51,398 bases of DNA, taken from contig NZ_BOMH01000076.1 in assembly GCF_016862095.1 (NCBI RefSeq), forward strand, positions 1 through 51,398. The letters are read 5' to 3'. This document shows, in pieces, positions 1-7,922 of this stretch. Source of the stretch: Actinoplanes cyaneus. GTDB lineage: Bacteria; Actinomycetota; Actinomycetes; Mycobacteriales; Micromonosporaceae. Both the position numbers and the translations under genes were made by a program. Each line of letters begins with the position of its first letter. Position 1 is the first letter of the stretch. The notes below the pieces were generated by a model, which did no database searches, was not told the DNA's origin, and worked only from the letters and a program-made list of their open reading frames with translations.

Positions 1-41
1 TTGTACGTCGGGATGATCACGGAAACGCGTGACCCGCTCAC
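1..41 (-). CDS. Glycosyltransferase family 2, N-terminal fragment (cut by window edge)
   Basis: Reading the minus strand from a GTG at 41-39 gives MSGSRVSVIIPTYN, the typical first beta-strand and turn of a GT-A family 2 glycosyltransferase. A GAGGAG ribosome binding site lies about seven bases upstream. The rest of the gene is outside the window. It would be transcribed divergently from the next glycosyltransferase gene, whose start shows the same RVSVVIPTYN motif. Caution: another open minus-strand frame from an ATG near 166 also runs to the edge without a stop and looks protein-like, although its third-position GC falls near the GTG. The glycosyltransferase reading is preferred, not proven. 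Confidence 0.5.
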   Translation of the reverse strand, partial: MSGSRVSVIIPTY

Positions 42-174
42 GATGGCTCTCCTCGGGGATCTGGGCGACGTCTAGCAGCGTCACCCAGCCCTCGCCGGGG
101 ATCACCTCCATGAATGCGACCCGGGCGGCACTCTGGAAGGTGAGAGCCGGCCGGCCGGTTCGCATACTGTTCGA
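42..174. promoter_or_regulatory. Divergent promoter region between two glycosyltransferase genes
   Basis: This short gap separates the two divergent glycosyltransferase starts. On the plus strand TACTGT at 165-170 fits the actinobacterial -10 pattern TAnnnT and lies only four bases before the GTG at 175. With no purine-rich ribosome binding site in front of that GTG, this suggests a leaderless or nearly leaderless transcript. No convincing -35 element was identified. Confidence 0.3.
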
Positions 175-1431
175 GTGGCGGCAACCAGCGATGCGGATCC
201 GGTACCCCGGGTGAGCGTGGTCATCCCGACCTACAACCGACAGGGCATGTTGCGCGAGACGCTGCGCAACCTGGCCCGGCAGACCATCCCGGCCGACGAG
301 TTCGAAGTCGTCGTCGCCGACGACGGCTCCTCCGACGACACCCGCGCCGTCGTCGAGGAGGCGTCCCGACAGCTGCGGATCAAGTACCACTACCAGCCCG
401 ACGAGGGCTATCGGGTGGCGCTGGCCCGCAACTCCGGCGCCCGGCTGGCCTCGGCGCCGATCCTCGTCTTCCTCGACACCGGCGTCTATGTGGGGCCCGG
501 CTTCCTCGCCGCGCACCTCGCGGCCCACGCCGGCTCGGACCGGCTGGTCGTGCTCGGCTACACCTGGGGCTACGACTTCGAGAACGAGCCCGTCGACGGC
601 CTGGCCGAGGCGATCGCCGAATCGCTGCCCGAGGTCGTCGTCGAGCGGTTCCGCGACAAGCGGCCCTTCTCCGATGCCCGCCACGCGGCGTACGCCAAGA
701 CCGATTTTGATCTGAGCCGGATGGTCGCCCCGTGGGTGCTGCTCTGGTCGCTCAACTTCTCCGTGCCCGCCGAGGACTACTGGCTGGTGGACGGCTTCGA
801 CGACGGCATGAGCGGCTGGGGCCTGGAGGATGTGGAACTGGGCTTCCGGCTGTTCCGGGCGGGCCTCGGGTTCCGGCTCAGCCGGGAGGCCTGGGCGGTG
901 CACGCGCCGCATGAGCGGTCCGACCTGGCCGACGCGCTGGCCAGCACCATGCTGAACATGCGTCGGATGATGACCAGGTATCCGGAGCCGGCGACCGAGC
1001 TCGCCTGGAACCTGCTGAACAACGACGACGACCTGCTCGACGTGGACGAGCACTACCGGTTCCTGATGGCCTGGACCGAGAAGGCCCGCTCCCTCGACGT
1101 GGCGGCGGAGGTGGCCGAGTTGCTGCCGGAGTTGCCGCCCGGGCGCGTCGCGGTGTTCGGCGCGGGCCGCCGGCTGCCGGGGGAGCCGGCCGGGGTGGTG
1201 GCGTTCGACTTCGACGCCGACGCGGTGGCCGGGCTCGGCGCGGCCCACCACGCGATCGGCATCCGTACCCAGCTGCCCGACGGCGCAGTGGACGTCGTGA
1301 TCGTGACCTCGCGCCTGGCCGGACTGTGGCCGCGCTGGTCGGCCGAGATCCTGGCGGAGGCCGCCCGGATCGGTGGATCGGTGCGGCTCACACCCGCGTT
1401 GATACACGGGACGAACAGCGTTTCCCGATAG
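175..1431 (+). CDS. GT2 glycosyltransferase with GT7-type C-terminal motif and a methyltransferase-like tail
   Basis: The 418-residue protein is predicted to transfer a sugar from a nucleotide donor; donor and acceptor are unknown. RVSVVIPTYN near residue 13 and ADDGSSDDT form the nucleotide-binding N-terminus. FLDTG near residue 99 sits where the metal-binding DxD is expected. GWGLEDVELGF near residue 214 is the GT7 C-terminal motif seen in galactosyl- and chondroitin-type transferases. Residues from about 320 (GRVAVFGAG, then PDGAVDVVIVTS) resemble a shortened class I methyltransferase core, an unusual extension. The GTG start at 175 is the only in-frame start before the first motif. A glyoxalase-type gene follows 44 bases later. 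Confidence 0.8.
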   Translation: MAATSDADPVPRVSVVIPTYNRQGMLRETLRNLARQTIPADEFEVVVADDGSSDDTRAVVEEASRQLRIKYHYQPDEGYRVALARNSGARLASAPILVFLDTGVYVGPGFLAAHLAAHAGSDRLVVLGYTWGYDFENEPVDGLAEAIAESLPEVVVERFRDKRPFSDARHAAYAKTDFDLSRMVAPWVLLWSLNFSVPAEDYWLVDGFDDGMSGWGLEDVELGFRLFRAGLGFRLSREAWAVHAPHERSDLADALASTMLNMRRMMTRYPEPATELAWNLLNNDDDLLDVDEHYRFLMAWTEKARSLDVAAEVAELLPELPPGRVAVFGAGRRLPGEPAGVVAFDFDADAVAGLGAAHHAIGIRTQLPDGAVDVVIVTSRLAGLWPRWSAEILAEAARIGGSVRLTPALIHGTNSVSR

Positions 1432-1475
1432 ACTTGAAGATCAAGGTCGATCAATCCCTACCTGGAGGATTCCGG

Positions 1476-2216
1476 ATGGCAACGTCACGACTCGGCAGCA
1501 TTCTGCTCGGTTCGGCCGACCCGGAACGGCTGCTCGCCTGGTATCGCACAGCGTTCGACCCGGTGCTGCTGCCGTCCGGCTTCATTGACTTCGATGGTTT
1601 CGACGTGCTGGTGGACGGCCGCGACGACGTCGCCGCGACGACGGCCGAGCCCGGGCGCGTCATCCTCAACTTCGAGGTTCCCGACGCCCGGAAGGTGGCC
1701 GCTCACCTCGACGAGATCGGCGTGACCTGGATCGCCCCGCTCGAGGAGCGCAAGGACGGCCTGTTCGGCACGCTGGCCGACCCGGACGGCAACTACGTGC
1801 AGGTCATCGAGCTCAACGCCGCGTACCGTGCCGCCGCACGCGGTGGCTCCGGGCTGCTCGCCGGCTCGGTGGCGTTCAACGGGTTCTCGGTCGACGACAT
1901 CCCGCGTGCCGAGAAGTTCTACCGCGACACGCTCGGGATCCCGGTGACCGAGGAATACGGCATGCTGCATCTGCAGCTGGCCGGCCACCGGCAGGTTCTC
2001 GTCTACCCGAAGGCGGACCACCAGCCGGCCACCTACACGATGCTCAACTTCCCGGTCGACGACATCGACGAGGCCGTGGAGTGGCTGCGTGGGCGCGGCG
2101 TGGAGCTGGAGAAGTTCGACGGCGTGGACGACGACGGCGTGTTCCGTCAGGGCGGCCCGCTGATCGCCTGGTTCCGTGACCCGGCCGGCAACATCCTGTC
2201 CGTCATCAAGGAATAG
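1476..2216 (+). CDS. Two-domain VOC (glyoxalase/bleomycin-resistance fold) protein
   Basis: The ATG at 1476 follows a GGAGG ribosome binding site at 1463-1467, so this start is preferred over the upstream in-frame start inside the glycosyltransferase gene. The 246-residue protein has two vicinal-oxygen-chelate repeats. The first ends in ADPDGNYVQVIEL near residue 108 and the second begins about residue 130 with GFSVDDIPRAEKFYRDTLG and ends in FRDPAGNILSVI. Such proteins are metal-dependent lyases or dioxygenases, or bind and sequester antibiotics such as bleomycin. Nothing here fixes the substrate. A resistance role for a DNA-damaging metabolite from this locus is possible but unproven. Confidence 0.8.
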   Translation: MATSRLGSILLGSADPERLLAWYRTAFDPVLLPSGFIDFDGFDVLVDGRDDVAATTAEPGRVILNFEVPDARKVAAHLDEIGVTWIAPLEERKDGLFGTLADPDGNYVQVIELNAAYRAAARGGSGLLAGSVAFNGFSVDDIPRAEKFYRDTLGIPVTEEYGMLHLQLAGHRQVLVYPKADHQPATYTMLNFPVDDIDEAVEWLRGRGVELEKFDGVDDDGVFRQGGPLIAWFRDPAGNILSVIKE

Positions 2217-2363
2217 AGCGGCGTCGAGCCGCACGGAGGAAGGTGAAGCGCCGCCTCGAACACCCGAGAATTCGGATAACGGCCGGTTCGCGTTCTGGAC
2301 CGCGCATTGTCCGCAAGGGACGCCCGGACGACGTCCCTGGACCGAGGTTTCGAGGAGGACGCG

Positions 2364-3536
2364 GTGGAGACCACCGAGCTACCGACGCAGATCGAATGGG
2401 TTCACCGGGCGTCGGAACTGGCGCCCGTGCTGACCGAGTACGCCGCGTGGAACGAGGAGAACCGACGGATCCACGACACGGTGGTGGAGGCGCTGACCGA
2501 AGCCGGGCTGTTCCGGCTGCGGGTGCCGGTGGCCGACGGTGGATACGAGTGCGACGCCTCCACCATGGTCGCGGTGGCCACCGAGCTGGCGCGGGCCGAC
2601 GCCTCCGCGGCCTGGACCGTCTCGGTCGGCTGGATCACCTCGTGGATGGCCGCGCTGTTCCCGCCGGAGGTGCGCGCCGAGGTCTTCGCCGACGCGGACG
2701 TACGCACGTGCGGAACCCTGAGCCCGTCGGCCGGCGCGGAGCCGGTCGACGGCGGTTTCCTCGTGACCGGGAAGTGGGGCTTCGTCAGCGGAGCGCCGCA
2801 CAGCCAGTGGCAGATCCTGGTGGCGATGGCTCCCGGCCCGGGCGGCGACCCGTGGCCGGTCATGGCCCTGGCCCCGCTCTCCGACCTGAAGGTCGTGGAC
2901 GACTGGCACACGTCGGGCCTGCGCGGGTCGGGCAGCATCACCACGATCGCCGACAACCTGTTCGTCCCGGCCGCGAGGGTCGTGCCGCTCGCGCCGGCGC
3001 TGCCCGAGGGGTACGGCGCGGGCCGTGCCGGCATCTACGGCGCTCCGCTCGTGGCGACCGCCGCGGCCTCGGTGTCCGGCCTCGCGGTCGGCATGGCCCG
3101 GGCCGCCGTCGACCGGTTCCGGCAGCGGATCGCCGGCCGGGGCATCACCTACACCTCGTACCGGTCGCAGGCGGCCGCGCCGGTGACCCATCTCAAGCTG
3201 GCCGAGGCCGTCCTGCTCGCCGACGAGGCCGAGTTCCACGCGCAGCGGCTCGCCGGGCAGCTGGACGCCAAGAACGCCGCCGGACAGCCCTGGACGGTCG
3301 AGGAACGGGCCCGTGCCCGGGTCGACATGGGACGGGCCTGCCGGCTGGCCCAGGACTCGGTGGACATCGTGCGCCGCGCCAGCGGCGGCTCCTCCATCTA
3401 CACGAGTGAGCCGATCCAGCGCATCGCCCATGACATCGAGGCGATGAACATGCACGCCCTGATGCAGCCCGAGACCAACCTCGAGCTGTACGGCCGCGTG
3501 CTGAGCGGGCTCGAGCCGGACACCCTGTATCTGTGA
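2364..3536 (+). CDS. Acyl-CoA dehydrogenase-fold flavin-dependent monooxygenase
   Basis: The GTG at 2364, preceded by GAGGAGG at 2352-2358, gives a 390-residue protein; the open frame extends to a TTG at 2307 but without a comparable ribosome binding site. It has the acyl-CoA dehydrogenase fold: helical N-terminus (ALTEAGLFRLRVP), middle beta domain (FLVTGKWGFVSGA) and a C-terminal helical domain of the acyl-CoA_dh_2 type. Family members such as HsaA, DszC and IacA are reduced-flavin monooxygenases that hydroxylate aromatic or heterocyclic substrates with a separate flavin reductase. A flavin reductase is encoded at 41.6 kb, but a partnership is only a guess. A strong hairpin follows the gene. 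Confidence 0.75.
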   Translation: METTELPTQIEWVHRASELAPVLTEYAAWNEENRRIHDTVVEALTEAGLFRLRVPVADGGYECDASTMVAVATELARADASAAWTVSVGWITSWMAALFPPEVRAEVFADADVRTCGTLSPSAGAEPVDGGFLVTGKWGFVSGAPHSQWQILVAMAPGPGGDPWPVMALAPLSDLKVVDDWHTSGLRGSGSITTIADNLFVPAARVVPLAPALPEGYGAGRAGIYGAPLVATAAASVSGLAVGMARAAVDRFRQRIAGRGITYTSYRSQAAAPVTHLKLAEAVLLADEAEFHAQRLAGQLDAKNAAGQPWTVEERARARVDMGRACRLAQDSVDIVRRASGGSSIYTSEPIQRIAHDIEAMNMHALMQPETNLELYGRVLSGLEPDTLYL

Positions 3537-3547
3537 GCGCGTGACGA

Positions 3548-3580
3548 ACGGGCTCCCCGGCCGCCGGCCGGGGAGCCCGT
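3548..3580. terminator. Bidirectional hairpin terminator between convergent genes
   Basis: A perfect 14-bp stem (3548-3561 with 3567-3580) and a five-base loop lie between the convergent stop codons of the flavin oxygenase and the cyclase-family gene. There is no long T-tract, which is common for GC-rich actinomycete terminators. Confidence 0.7.
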
Positions 3581-3594
3581 TTCCGGTGTCGCGT

Positions 3595-4530
3595 CTACTT
3601 GATGGCCAGCGGGTTGATCGGGGAGGCCACCGCCCGGCTCACCTTCAGCGGCGGCGCCGCGAAGAAGAACTCCCAGACCCCGTCGTTCTCGCAGTCGGCC
3701 GCGAGCTCCTCGAAGTCGAGGATCTCGCCGAGCGTCATGCCCATGTCCCGGATCAGGACCATGTGGACGGTCAGCAGCGCGTCCGGGTTCTCGCCGGGGA
3801 GCACCTCGATCGCCCAGTTGTCCGAGCAGACCGCGGCGACGTCGCGGTCGCGCAGCCAGGCGCAGCAGGCCTGACCGAGGCCGGGCTCGCCGGCCATGAA
3901 CGCGTTCCGGTCGCCGTCGCGCAGGAACTTGCGGCGCCAGCCGGTGCGGAACAACAGGATGTCACCCGGTCCGACCTCGACGCCGCCCTGCCGCCGGGCG
4001 GCCTCGTCGAGGTCCTCGGGGGTGATGACGGTGCCGGCCTCCAGCCAGTCGACGCCCTTCAGCGCCGCGATGTCCAGCAGCACCCCACGCCCGGCGATGC
4101 CCGGGCTCTGCTGGTCGATCGCGCAGTGTGCGGCGCCCCGGACGGTCACGCCGCCGGCCGGGAAGCCGTTGTACATCCGGTCGTCGTAGTAGACGTGCGA
4201 CAGCGCGTCCCACTGCGACGACCCCTGGAGCGCCATGAAGACGTAGTCGTCGGCGAACCGGAACCCGCCCGGGAACACCTGCTCGGCACCGGTCTCCGAC
4301 ATCAGGTGGACGGGGTTGATCCGTCCACCGCCCGGCTGCGGCCCGTTCTCGTCGAGCGGGATGCCGAGGTCGAACACCTTGCCCCGCCGGATCAGGCGGC
4401 CCGCCGCGACCAGCCGCTCCGGCGTGATCAGGTTGGTGGTGCCGCGCTGGTCGCCGGGTCCCCAGCGCCCCCAGTTGCTCAGCCGCGCGCCGAGCGCCCG
4501 GAAGTCCTCCGTCGTGGCCTGCTCGGTCAT
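3595..4530 (-). CDS. Cyclase family protein (kynurenine formamidase-like fold)
   Basis: The 311-residue protein matches the cyclase superfamily (PF04199), metal-dependent hydrolases or lyases that include bacterial kynurenine formamidase and polyketide-associated cyclases. SSQWDALSHV near residue 105 corresponds to the family metal-binding motif, usually written HxGTHxDxPxH; the first part is altered here, as in the longer secondary-metabolism branch. Its ATG is one base from the TGA of the upstream epoxide-hydrolase-like gene (TGACATG), so the two are probably translationally coupled and act on related substrates. Substrate unknown. Confidence 0.75.
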   Translation of the reverse strand: MTEQATTEDFRALGARLSNWGRWGPGDQRGTTNLITPERLVAAGRLIRRGKVFDLGIPLDENGPQPGGGRINPVHLMSETGAEQVFPGGFRFADDYVFMALQGSSQWDALSHVYYDDRMYNGFPAGGVTVRGAAHCAIDQQSPGIAGRGVLLDIAALKGVDWLEAGTVITPEDLDEAARRQGGVEVGPGDILLFRTGWRRKFLRDGDRNAFMAGEPGLGQACCAWLRDRDVAAVCSDNWAIEVLPGENPDALLTVHMVLIRDMGMTLGEILDFEELAADCENDGVWEFFFAAPPLKVSRAVASPINPLAIK

Positions 4531-4531
4531 G

Positions 4532-5689
4532 TCATTCCTTGATCAGCCGGCGGAACGCCCGGACGTCCTCGACGAACAGGTCCGGCTCCTCCAGGGCGGC
4601 GAAGTTGCCACCCCGGTCGAACTCGCTCCAGTGCACGATCGACGGGAAGTCCCGGTCGGCGAAGCGCCGGATCGGCACGAACGGCGCGTGCGGGAAGACG
4701 GCCACGCCGAGCGGCGCTTTGATCGCCGGATAGCGTCCGGTGGACACGTTGATCGGCAGGTTCTCGGCGATCTCGTAGTAGAACTGGGCCGAGGAGCCGC
4801 CCGTGCCGGTGAACCAGTAGATGCTGGCGATGGCCAGGAGGCGGTCACGGTCCACCGCGTCCTCGGGAGCGGTGGCCGAGTCCGTCCAGTCCTTGAACTT
4901 CTCGGCGATCCAGGCCAGCTGCCCGACCGGCGAGTCGGTGAGCGCGTATGCCACCGTGTGCGGCCGGGTCGCCTGCAGCTTCATCGATCCGGCGAGGTCC
5001 CGGACGAACCGGGCCGACCGCGCCAGCCGGGCCCGGTCCTCGTCGTCGAGGTCGTCGAGCTCGCCCGGATCACCGCTGGGCGGCGTGGGCAGCGTGTTGA
5101 GGTGCAGCCCGGCCAGGTGCTCCTCGTCGACGCCGGCCAGCGCGAGCGACACCCCGGAGCCGAAGTCGGCGGCCTGGGCGAGGTAACGGTCGTAGCCGAG
5201 ACGGCTCATCAGCTCCGCCCAGGCCCGGCCCGTACGAGGGTTGTTCCAGCCCACGTTCGGGTTGGGGCCGGAGAAGCCGAACCCGGGCAGTGAGGGGATC
5301 ACGAGGTGGAACGCGTCGGCCGGGTCGCCGCCGTGTGCCCGGGGATCGGTCAGCGGCCCGATGACGTCGAGGAACTCCACGACGGAGCCCGGCCAGCCGT
5401 GCGTCATGATCATCGGCATCGCGTCCGGCTCCGGCGAACGTACGTGCAGGAAGTAGATGGTCGTGCCGTCGAAGTCGGTGGTGAACTGGGGGTACTCGTT
5501 CAGGCGGGCCTCGACGGCACGCCAGTCGAAGCCGGTGCGCCAGTGATCGACCAGGTCCTTGAGATAACTCGTCGGCACCCCCCGTTCCCAGCCGGCGTCG
5601 GGCAGCTTCTCCGGCCAGCGGGTCTGGTCCAACCGGCGACGGAGATCGTTCAGTTGCGACTCGGGTATCTCTACGCGAAACGGCTGCAT
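4532..5689 (-). CDS. Epoxide hydrolase homologue with acid and base residues apparently lost
   Basis: The 385-residue protein begins with MQPFRVEIPESQLNDL, the usual opening of the microsomal-type epoxide hydrolase N-terminal domain (PF06441), so the start at 5689 is chosen; an ATG 36 bases upstream at 5725, next to a GGAAGGAG, is an alternative. The oxyanion motif HGWPG and a nucleophile-elbow Asp (QAADFGSG) are present. Two triad positions look changed. The motif usually reading GGHFAA is GGNFAA (codon AAC). The segment usually reading FPHD/E reads FPHAPF, so the acid is Ala. The charge relay needed to hydrolyse the covalent ester therefore seems missing. Relatives such as SgcF act in enediyne pathways. 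Coupled to the cyclase-family gene. Confidence 0.8.
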   Translation of the reverse strand: MQPFRVEIPESQLNDLRRRLDQTRWPEKLPDAGWERGVPTSYLKDLVDHWRTGFDWRAVEARLNEYPQFTTDFDGTTIYFLHVRSPEPDAMPMIMTHGWPGSVVEFLDVIGPLTDPRAHGGDPADAFHLVIPSLPGFGFSGPNPNVGWNNPRTGRAWAELMSRLGYDRYLAQAADFGSGVSLALAGVDEEHLAGLHLNTLPTPPSGDPGELDDLDDEDRARLARSARFVRDLAGSMKLQATRPHTVAYALTDSPVGQLAWIAEKFKDWTDSATAPEDAVDRDRLLAIASIYWFTGTGGSSAQFYYEIAENLPINVSTGRYPAIKAPLGVAVFPHAPFVPIRRFADRDFPSIVHWSEFDRGGNFAALEEPDLFVEDVRAFRRLIKE

Positions 5690-5792
5690 CCTGCAATGGT
5701 CGGCGCGACGCCCGGCGAGGCGCATCTCCTTCCTTGCCGTCCACCGGCCGTCGTACCGTGGAGGCGGACGCGGGCACGGAGAAGGGACATCG

Positions 5793-6131
5793 ATGAAGTA
5801 CCTCATGCTGGTCTGTGTCGACGAATCGCTGGTTCTGGGGCCGGAGGAGGCCGCGACCATGTCGGACTGCCCCGGGCCGTGGGCCGATGTGGACGGGCGC
5901 ACCGTCTGGCGGGCCGGTGGGCAGCTGCAGGGCGTCAGCGACGCCACCACGGTACGGGTCCGTGACCGCGAGGTGCTCATCTCGGACGGCCCGTTCGCCG
6001 AGACCAAGGAGCAGATCGCGGGCTTCGACGTCATCGAGTGCGCCGACCTGGACGAGGCGATCGAGGCCGCGTCCAGGCATCCGGTCGCCCGGCTCGGCGT
6101 GGTCGAGCTGCGGCCGTTCCGGCCCGAGTGA
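5793..6131 (+). CDS. YCII-related DGPF-domain protein (ECF42-associated type)
   Basis: This 112-residue protein carries the signature SDGPFAETKEQIAGF of the DGPF/YCII-like family (PF03795). Such small alpha+beta proteins are typically encoded beside ECF42-type sigma factors and are targets or partners of that regulation. An ECF42-type sigma factor is encoded on the opposite strand at 10.0-11.3 kb, with two ABC transporter genes between them. The ATG at 5793 follows GGAGAAGGGA. I did not find a clear TGTCGA-type ECF42 -35 element upstream, so control by that sigma factor is an inference from family pairing. Confidence 0.8.
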   Translation: MKYLMLVCVDESLVLGPEEAATMSDCPGPWADVDGRTVWRAGGQLQGVSDATTVRVRDREVLISDGPFAETKEQIAGFDVIECADLDEAIEAASRHPVARLGVVELRPFRPE

Positions 6132-6137
6132 GGCCGG

Positions 6138-7922
6138 CTAACGGTAGGCCCGGGCCTGCAGGCTGAAGAGGTCGTAGTAGAGCTCGCCGCGTCGCATCAG
6201 CTCGTCGTGACTGCCGGTCTCGACGACCCGGCCGTCGCGCAACACGATGATCAGGTCCGCCATGCGCACCGTCGAGAAGCGGTGCGACACGAACAGGGTG
6301 ATCGCGCCGGTGCCGGCTCTCAGCTGCTCGGCCTGCTGGGCGTAGGACTCGAACAACCGGTGCTCGGCCTGCGGGTCCAGCGCCGACGTGGGCTCGTCGA
6401 GCACCAGCAGCAACGGGTTCTCCCGCATCAGCGCCCGGCCCAGGGCGAGCTTCTGCCACTGGCCGCCGGAAAGCTCGGTGCCCTCCGTGTAGCTCTTGCC
6501 GAGCTGGGTGTCCAGCCCCTGCTCCAACTGCCGCAGGACGTCACTGCCCTGCGCCCGGTCCAGCGCGTCGGCGATGGCGCCGTCGTCGCCGATCCGGGGC
6601 ACGTCACCGAGACCGACCACCTGGCCCGCGAGCAGCTCGAAGCGGACGAAGTCCTGGAAGCCCGCGGCCAGGTGCTCGCGCCAGGACTCGGCCGGGATGC
6701 GGCGCAGGTCGATGCCGTCGACCAGGATCTGCCCGGTGGTCGGCCGGTAGAGGCCGCAGAGCAGCTTGACCAGGGTGGTCTTGCCGGCGCCGTTCTCGCC
6801 GACGATGGCCACACTGGCCCCGGCCGGCAGGCTCAGTGACACGTCGGTCAGCACCGGTTCGCCGGTTCCCGGATAGGTGAAGCTCACCTCGGTCAGCGTG
6901 ATCCCGCTGCTCAGCCGCTCCGGCGGCGCCTGGTCGACCGGCACCGGGTGGTCGACCGCGACCAGCTTGCGCACGAAGTCGAACCGGCGCAGCATGCTGC
7001 CCATCCGCTGCAGGGTGGCGAGCAGCGTGACCGCCGCGGTGACCTGCTGGTTGACCTGAGTGGCGAGGACGATGACGGTGACCACGTCACCGATGCTGCG
7101 GCGGCCGGCGATGGTCTCCCGCACCACCAGCAGCACCGCCGCGACGTAGGCCAGGCCGAAGATCACCTGCCCGAGGGTCCGGACCGCGGCGGCCCGTCCG
7201 TAGGAGCGGACCAGCCCCCGGCTCGCCCGCTCCCACTCGCGCAGATGCCGCCGGCGCAGCTCGTCGCGGAGCCGGAAGACCCGCAGCTCGCCGGCGAACC
7301 GGGCGGAGGTGGACAACCGGAACAGGTTGAGGGCGATCCGGGTCGGAGTGGCGGTGTCGGTCTTGGCCCGGTCGATCCGCGACTCGGCCCAGCGCCCGCA
7401 GAGCAGCGGTGGCACCGCCGCGATCGGCAGCAGCAGCAGAACCGGGTTCAGCGCGGCCAGCAGGAACGCGGTGAACACCACGGCCAGGACCAGCCCGAGA
7501 ATCCCGAACAGCGACTCCAGGGCGCCGATCAGCCCGCGGCTCTCCCGGTGCAGCACGGTCAGCTCGTCGGCGTACTCGGCCCGTTCCTGGTGCTCGATGC
7601 CCTCGGAGCCGTTGGTCAGCAGGATCAGATCGCGCACCACCTCGAGCTCGGCCAGCTCCGCCAGCTCGGTGTAGAAGATGTGCGCGAAGTGCGCGAAGGT
7701 CAGGCTGACGACGGCCAGGGCCGCCACCGCGATGCCGTACCAGACGGCCGCGGTGACGTGACCGGAGATGACCGCGTCGGTCATCAGGCCCAGCATCAGG
7801 GCCAGCAGGGGACCACCCACGGTGCCGGCCACCATCAGGCCGGTCGCCGCGAGAGTCTTGCGGCGGTCGGCTCGCCAGGAGATCGCCAGCAGCCGCCAGG
7901 ACCCGATCAGCGTCGTCCTCAT
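6138..7922 (-). CDS. ABC transporter, fused permease/ATPase (second of a pair)
   Basis: The 594-residue half-transporter has an N-terminal six-helix ABC exporter membrane domain (residues about 15-310) and a C-terminal ATPase. Walker A is GENGAGKTT, the signature is LSGGQWQKLALGRAL, and Walker B with catalytic Glu is LLLVLDEPTSALD. All ATPase motifs are intact. The start ATG overlaps the stop of the preceding ABC gene (ATGA), and GAGGAC precedes it, so the two proteins probably form a heterodimeric exporter. Substrate is unknown; drug or metabolite efflux is typical. The stop lies six bases from the convergent DGPF gene, leaving no room for a terminator. Confidence 0.88.
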   Translation of the reverse strand: MRTTLIGSWRLLAISWRADRRKTLAATGLMVAGTVGGPLLALMLGLMTDAVISGHVTAAVWYGIAVAALAVVSLTFAHFAHIFYTELAELAELEVVRDLILLTNGSEGIEHQERAEYADELTVLHRESRGLIGALESLFGILGLVLAVVFTAFLLAALNPVLLLLPIAAVPPLLCGRWAESRIDRAKTDTATPTRIALNLFRLSTSARFAGELRVFRLRDELRRRHLREWERASRGLVRSYGRAAAVRTLGQVIFGLAYVAAVLLVVRETIAGRRSIGDVVTVIVLATQVNQQVTAAVTLLATLQRMGSMLRRFDFVRKLVAVDHPVPVDQAPPERLSSGITLTEVSFTYPGTGEPVLTDVSLSLPAGASVAIVGENGAGKTTLVKLLCGLYRPTTGQILVDGIDLRRIPAESWREHLAAGFQDFVRFELLAGQVVGLGDVPRIGDDGAIADALDRAQGSDVLRQLEQGLDTQLGKSYTEGTELSGGQWQKLALGRALMRENPLLLVLDEPTSALDPQAEHRLFESYAQQAEQLRAGTGAITLFVSHRFSTVRMADLIIVLRDGRVVETGSHDELMRRGELYYDLFSLQARAYR

